Below are positions 58,630 to 64,000 of a DNA stretch of 64,000 nucleotides, one piece after another (the stretch's first letter is position 1; every line of letters starts with the position of its first letter). This stretch comes from Sipunculus nudus (Eukaryota; Annelida; Sipuncula; Golfingiida; Sipunculidae), in NCBI GenBank assembly GCA_026874595.1, contig CM049320.1, forward strand, positions 52,975,070 to 53,039,069, given 5' to 3'. The notes beneath the pieces were generated by a model that made no database searches, had not been told where the DNA came from, and saw only the letters and a list, made by a program, of their open reading frames with translations. A program made the position numbers and the translations under genes.

Positions 58630-60390
58630 GTGGTAGGCCTTTTCAAGAACCATTACTTAACTAAGCTTTGTGTCCAACACATACTGAATAGTTTGCAAGG
58701 CGAAATGTCAGCCTTTGTCTTTTCCGAGTATCTTATGAAACAATTTATTCGTAAACTCAGACCGGGGTGTTCACCTGGAACAGACGGTTTCACTGCTGAA
58801 CACATAAAGTATGCTTCAGGAACCAGACTTATACTTCTTTTGTGTGAGCTCATGACAGTTAGTTTTCGGTTCGGAGTTGTTCGGCGTAACTTTTCAAATT
58901 GCCTCTTGATACCACTATTGAAAAAGCCTAAACTTGATCCAAGCATACCAAAGAATTATAGACCGATAATTGTTTCAAATACACTAAAATGTTTATTTTA
59001 CATGAATGTGATGAAAATATCATATACAATGAATTCCAGTTTGGATTTGTACCAGGACGGGGAACATCGACAGCTATAGCCCTCACACAAGATATTGCCT
59101 CTTATTGTGTAGCACGTGGGTCCCAAACTTATATGTGTAGACTTGATGCTGAGGGGCCTTCGATGGAATACCCACCCAGTTTTATTTGCCAGTTCTTTGG
59201 ATATCTTGTCGGACGTTTGCTGGCGTTTGCTTTATAACTGGTATAGACAAATTAAAGTTTACATTAAATGGAATACAATGAGCGAACCCATAGATATATG
59301 TAAGGGTACCAGACAGGGGGCACTGACGTCTCCACATCTATTTAATATTGTCTATAAAAACCTTATTGATATTTTGGGTAAACAGAACGGTGGGGTGACT
59401 TTAGATGGACACAAATTTAATATCTCTTCATATGCTGATGATATAATTTTGGTGAGTATAACAGTGACTGGTCTGCAAGGGTTGATTAATTCTGCAGTGC
59501 ATTTTGCTACAGCAAACGGTTAACGATTTAACACAGAAAAAACTGTTAGTAAGATCAGAGGGCAGAACCCGTTCTGTGTGAAGCCTAGATGGTATATTCA
59601 GAACAAGCTGCTGAAGACGGTGGATAAAATTTCATATCTTGGTTCAATTATTAGTAACCATAGTGCAAAGGACAATTGTGAGGCAAGAATTAGTGCATGT
59701 CGAAAAGCATTTTATAGCCTACAAGGTGCAGGTCTTTGTAATAAAGGATTAAACCTTCAGACAGCAATGCATGTATAGTCGACCCGTTGTAGGAGTACTT
59801 TAGTGTACGGCTGTAATGCAATTTATTTAACGGAAAGTGCAAGGCATGAATTGGACTGCCTAAAAGCCAGGTTAATAAAAAAAAATTTAGGAATAGGTCC
59901 CTGTTACCGCACAAAGCCGCTACTCCAGGCGTTATACTTACCGCCAGTGTCTCACTATGTCAATGTACAAATTATAATGTTATTGAATAATATTTTTGAA
60001 TATAGATCAGGGGCTTAAATATTTTACAGTCTCGTGCTCAGTAAAAAATAGTCAGTGCCCTAATTTGTTAACAAGACGTGTGGAAACATATGCAAAACGC
60101 ATGGATATAATTATAATAATGTTATTTTAAATCGCAAATATGTTCTCTCTGTGAAAAGAAATCACGTGGAAAGAGTAGACGAGGGTAACAATGGTCTGGT
60201 TGATAGTATCTGTAGTGTTTTAAACTCTGGTTTTAGTAAGAACATGGTATTACTGCAAATGCTCTTAAAGGCTTTTTAATATATTTTCATGATTATTGTG
60301 TTCATATCTTAAACTTGTGAAATATGTATTATTTTAGTTTGAATATTCTCACCTAATATCGGAGGTAATAAAATAAATAAAAAAATAAAT
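58630..60390 (+). pseudogene. 5'-truncated LINE (non-LTR) reverse transcriptase, frame-broken
   Basis: RT domain order is clear: LRPGCSPGTDGFTAEHIKYA (58759-58815), IPLLKKPKLDPS and NYRPI (58909-58970), FGFVPGRGTSTAIAL (59043-59087), CRLDAEG (59138-59160, first catalytic Asp), KGTRQGALTSPHLFN (59300-59350), SYADDIIL (59428-59452, catalytic YADD intact at 59431-59442), and YLGSI with RKAFYSLQGAGLC (59634-59740). Frame changes near 59005 and 59155 and stops at 59521 and 59776 break it. The C-terminal part runs to about 60276 (SGFSKNMVLLQMLLKAF then stop), and a 3' end with AATAAAATAAATAAA follows at 60368-60390. It has no endonuclease, so it is a typical 5'-truncated copy. Clade not assigned. 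Confidence 0.9.
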
Positions 60391-60601
60391 TATGTCGAGG
60401 TTAATGGGAAAAATACGAAATGATACGAATTGAGGTTCAACTAAAGCAAATGCACTTGATTGCGATAACTCCTTTTTTCATGCCTGGATATATAAAATGT
60501 GTTAATGCTACCTCTTATCTAAACATATAATGCGTTAGTGCGTGTACAAAATGTGTAGGTATTATCTATCTTATTTATAGATCTCTTTTGTCCTTATTCA
60601 G

Positions 60602-60719
60602 GCGTGTATTGGCCTTTTGTTATGCAAAGTCAACGGCGAACTGTCACATACCATGTGCTCTGGTTGTGGTGTGGCAAAAATGGTATGGTATGCGAAGGCC
60701 CCAACCCACGCTTACAAAG
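60602..60719 (+). CDS. Candidate internal exon, unknown protein
   Basis: A strong acceptor (CTCTTTTGTCCTTATTCAG|) precedes it and a possible donor (ACAAAG|GTGCTG) ends it; without a splice the frame runs on to a stop at about 60782. The DNA is richer in G+C than its AT-rich surroundings. Two frames are open; one reads CKVNGELSHTMCSGCGVAKM then VWYAKAPTHAY, with a C-x-x-C pair. I recognise no family. It could belong with the small exons downstream, or be part of an unknown repeat. Confidence 0.3.
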
Positions 60720-60782
60720 GTGCTGATCCGGGCCTGTTTGGAAACCTTGTGTTTACACAGGAACAAATTTGGAGAACAAATT

Positions 60783-62407
60783 GAGAAATTAACTTCCATT
60801 GATCATACAAATCTGGCATACACATACAAGTCACATGTGAACACTACAGTTATTTATTTTTTTTTTTGGGGGGGGGGGGGGGGCAGAAAGAAGATGATTT
60901 ATAACTATCAATAAATTATCATCAAAAGTACATGTATATAAATAATTAACATATAATGGAGCATAAGGAACGCTAGAGGATTTTGTGGTAGCCCCGCTGC
61001 AAAATAAAATACCTAATTACATAATATACATAATATGTCTAACAACCATCTATATCTATTCTATATACAACCGCAAGATATAATATTTGTATTTTGCTAA
61101 ATGACAGTTTTTATAAATAATATTCTATTATTTTGGCCCGTGTTATCATTTATATTATATTCTTCTTGCAGAAGTCGCCCCCCCCCTTTCTACGGAGGGA
61201 TTATCAACCAGCAAAATAACCTGGAAAAAATACCCATTCAATATTTTACAAATTTTTAATCAAATATACGTGTTCGATAAGATATAAGATTTTCCCCACT
61301 CCAGTTTAGGAATTTGACTTACGGGTGACACCATCAGTTATCATGCTGAATAAAAAAAAGTATTATAGTATTATAACAACAAAAATAAAAAAATAAAATG
61401 AATATTTTTTTATTAGTGTAATGCGCATGATAAATCTAATCGCTTTTGGAACGAATTGGTTCTCTTTGTTCTGCAATAAAGAGACTGAAACTTACCAGAC
61501 AATATACTGTTACCTTCGACCGTTCTGTTTATCATATTGATAACTTTGTTTTTCCATACAATATTTATTATCTAAAATTAAACCCATTAACCTTTTCCGC
61601 TGTCTGATTCTTATCCGTTCAATTTTATTTTTTTATTAATGGTCAGATTCCCCATCAACATAAAAGCATATTACACTTTTGACCATCTAAGGGCAGACTA
61701 AACCGAGTTGTTCACCGTAAACATTTAGCAATATCAGAATCCTTAGAAAGTATAACCGTTGTAACTTTTAAATGAATAATATTTTTATATCATTATACCA
61801 TCCAAACCGATCATCAGAAACTATACCTAAAGTTTTTATATTGCTGTACAAACTTTTTTTCAGTCCAACAGTATTGCTGGTATAATATAAATATAAACAA
61901 ATATAAACGTGCATGAAGAAGCATCCAATTTTGTGCCACATAGCCATGGCAGAGTGGTTTTTTAGCATGTGAAATGTGAAGTAAACATGTACAGAAGAAG
62001 GGTCGTTAGAGAGAATACTTATAATCCTATCTAGCTCATGCTTTGAGTTTTTTTTCCGAAAAATGCCACAATGTTTCTAATTTATTAATTCACTTACATT
62101 TCAGATTTCCTGGTTTCTTTTAACAATACAAGAATGGCATATGTTCTAAGATTCTCCAAAACAAAAAAGGTATTTTCAATTTAAAGGTTAGATTTTGAGA
62201 ATTTAAAATAATTGTATACTACATTATTTTACTGTTTTTCAACTAGAATACATATTATTGCATTCTTCCCTGGAAGACTTTCGCATACGATAATATTAAC
62301 CAAAATGTTTGTTTTGCGGCATAAATGTAAAATGCTGGACTTCCGGTCGATTTTTTCTGTTAACTTTTTTATGTAAAAAGAAAAAATAATATTTATGAAT
62401 CTTACAG
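60783..62407. other. Intron-like AT-rich stretch
   Basis: It contains a T run with a 17-base poly-G tract at about 60869-60885 and one strong unpaired acceptor (ATATTCTTCTTGCAG|) ending at 61169. A possible decayed small exon ends at AAAAAAG|GTATTT near 62169. No coding domain. Confidence 0.4.
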
Positions 62408-62452
62408 ATCTTACGGTCATCACCAGGAAAGGTTCCTGACAAGAGAAGGAAG
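62408..62452 (+). CDS. Candidate micro-exon 1 (45 nt, SSPGKVPDKRRK)
   Basis: ATCTTACAG| acceptor and AAG|GTATTT donor bound exactly 45 nt in one open phase-0 frame: ILRSSPGKVPDKRRK. Length is a multiple of three, so inclusion keeps frame. Its peptide begins, like the next two candidates, near an [S/T]-P-G. The upstream pyrimidine tract is only moderate. Confidence 0.35.
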
Positions 62453-62856
62453 GTATTTATAATAAGTTATATTGAACAATTTTATTTTTTTAGCTAGTAA
62501 TATAACCACAAAATATACTAGTGGATGATAAAAGAGTATAGATAATCATGCGTGTGTAATTACATTTTATACAACAATAGTTGGTTTGTTAGAATGCCTT
62601 CAACCTTATATCTTAACAAAGAGGCCTTTTTACGAATGCACATTCTGTGTTAAATAGATTTTAAATACAATAACTGTTAGCGAGAAGTTTTAAATACTGA
62701 ACTTCAGAATTATTCTCTCAGACCAGGTGGTTACCTGAACATTTAAATCATAAAAAAAATATTAAGTTTTCTATATCATCTAGGTCTTTAAGCTCATTTA
62801 CGATGTACAAAATTAGAGTAAAAAGTACATAAAACAATATTAATAAAATAATTAAG

Positions 62857-62907
62857 ACCACCCCGGGTGAGGACAATGGAGAGAAGGGAAGAGGACATTG
62901 TCGCCCT
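62857..62907 (+). CDS. Candidate micro-exon 2 (51 nt, TTPGEDNGEKGRGH)
   Basis: A strong donor (CCT|GTAAGTG) ends it. The acceptor (AATAATTAAG|) has almost no pyrimidine tract and is the weak point. 51 nt, one open phase-0 frame starting TTPGEDNGEKG. Confidence 0.25.
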
Positions 62908-62963
62908 GTAAGTGTTGGTGACCGATAAAGGATAATAAGCTATATCCTTGTTTAAGTCCATAT

Positions 62964-62965
<2 letters not shown>

Positions 62966-63009
<44 letters not shown>
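62966..63009. repeat. (AT)n microsatellite
   Basis: Dinucleotide tract of about 44 bp, between candidate micro-exons 2 and 3. Confidence 0.97.
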
Positions 63010-63012
<3 letters not shown>

Positions 63013-63303
63013 GTTGTCCGGTATAATTGAATTTACATAACATGTATTAATTTTAATGTTACTAATTTATTTCCAAATAAGAAACAGTTAAAGTTAATTC
63101 TTCCTTGACTGATGAATAAAATTGTAAGTGGTTATTCTAAAATGACCATATAAAGCATTGCTTGTTGGAAAAACTCAGTGAGGAACGCTTTATATTATGG
63201 ATATATATATATATAAAAAGAAATTATAAATAAACAATCAGATACGTATCTTACAACAATTTTAATAGAAAACACTGTAAATGTGATAAAACTTTATTTT
63301 CAG

Positions 63304-63339
63304 ACTCCTGGTGGCGCATCTGATGTGAAGGGACACAAG
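63304..63339 (+). CDS. Candidate micro-exon 3 (36 nt, TPGGASDVKGHK) with GC donor
   Basis: A good acceptor (ACTTTATTTTCAG|) and AAG|GCAAGT, the typical context of a GC-AG donor, bound 36 nt: TPGGASDVKGHK. A multiple of three, same phase and P-G opening as the other two. Confidence 0.35.
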
Positions 63340-63841
63340 GCAAGTAAATATTTCAGCTTCTGAGTATATACATGCAAACATAACTATCTTACTTATTTCG
63401 TATGGAATCAGGGTCATTATGTTTTGCTGGAGAGGATTCAGATAAATATAATTGGCTTACGACTTATTAATTGCAAATTCCATTTTATATTATCAATAAC
63501 ATTAGTGACATATCTTTAGGAAAGTATTTAATTTTGTAGACTGGAACTTATCGGGATCAATCCTAAATATTAAAGCCAATAAATGAAGAAAACTGTAGAA
63601 TGGAAGGTATCATGTATGGTAGATCGGTGTTGTTAGAGGGTGCACGAAAAAGCAGACCTAACTGTCACGCAAAAGATCCGTCCAATAGTTTCCCCTGAAC
63701 TAAATGTATACGTAGCATATGGGGCCCCGGGGAATGGTGGTTTGACAAAATTGAGTAATTACCGCCACCTAGTGTACGACTTCTGAGTTAATTAATATTA
63801 TAACGGATCGAACTGTCTAGATAATGAAGTTTTGTTTTCAG

Positions 63842-63928
63842 AAGGTACAACTTTCCTACAAGAGCTTGTGTCACGGGATGCATATAAAAGAGGACCGAAC
63901 TGTCTCACTTGTTTTGCAAAGCGCTTGA
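63842..63928 (+). CDS. Candidate terminal exon
   Basis: A good acceptor (AAGTTTTGTTTTCAG|) is followed by a 28-codon phase-0 frame (KVQLSYKSLCHGMHIKEDRT...) and TGA at 63926-63928. It would end a transcript containing the micro-exons. No polyadenylation signal lies in the remaining 70 bases. Confidence 0.25.
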   Translation, partial: KVQLSYKSLCHGMHIKEDRTVSLVLQSA

Positions 63929-64000
63929 AACGTGCGTGAGGACCACCGATATGTGTTCGAATCAGGGATCGGCCCAAATTTCCCCTTGAAGAAATGAATA

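Noticed and set aside
58653-58946. Minus-strand 97-codon frame
   Set aside because: It is the shadow of the LINE reverse transcriptase frame on the plus strand.

Overview
This window is AT-rich metazoan nuclear DNA. It holds no complete protein-coding gene, operon, rRNA or CRISPR array that I can support. A tRNA-derived SINE, decayed Ty3/gypsy, DIRS-like and LINE retroelements, MITE-type DNA transposons, many (AT)n microsatellites and long G/C homopolymers all point to an invertebrate, most likely a mollusc (bivalve or gastropod). That assignment is inference; nothing here is species-diagnostic.

Layout. 1-5.6 kb: minus-strand Ty3/gypsy element cut by the window edge, with a candidate 5' LTR, primer-binding site, repeat-rich leader, a gag that opens with an RRM-like domain, and a decayed pol whose reverse transcriptase (RT) active site is altered. 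5.6-24.8 kb: an old, diverged segmental duplication (copies A, B, C with about 3.6 kb B-to-C spacing), carrying peptide-level similarity on the minus strand, a coiled-coil exon relic and a few weak extracellular-domain-like open stretches. A SINE sits in A-only sequence at 12.2 kb. 24.8-27.0 kb: a 27-bp perfect inverted repeat, then an array with about 330-bp period in which three units carry a CTCF-like motif, then a 61-bp tandem promoter-like repeat. 27.6-33.4 kb: a 199-bp MITE, a four-monomer ~127-bp tandem repeat and a 2.8-kb candidate DNA transposon with long terminal inverted repeats. 33.7-34.2 kb: a cluster of GATTCCACC motifs.

35.57-44.58 kb: two head-to-tail 4.5-kb copies that differ at about five substitutions I could find plus three homopolymer lengths. 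The right breakpoint lies inside a LINE RT relic, which continues after copy 2 to about 45.4 kb. 46.4-47.7 kb: a pogo/Tigger-like non-autonomous element with TA flanks. 48.5-49.05 kb: a possible solo LTR. 52.0-54.9 kb: a minus-strand DIRS-like tyrosine-recombinase retroelement relic whose RT core appears deleted. 58.6-60.4 kb: a 5'-truncated, frame-broken LINE with an intact YADD motif and an (A/T)-rich tail. 60.6-63.9 kb: candidate small exons, including three very short symmetrical ones with PG-containing peptides, the best hint of a host gene.

The described parts do not form a pathway. They record repeated retrotransposition, MITE insertion and tandem duplication. Best leads for new biology are the RRM-bearing gag, the CTCF-motif array, the micro-exon series and the young 4.5-kb tandem duplication.
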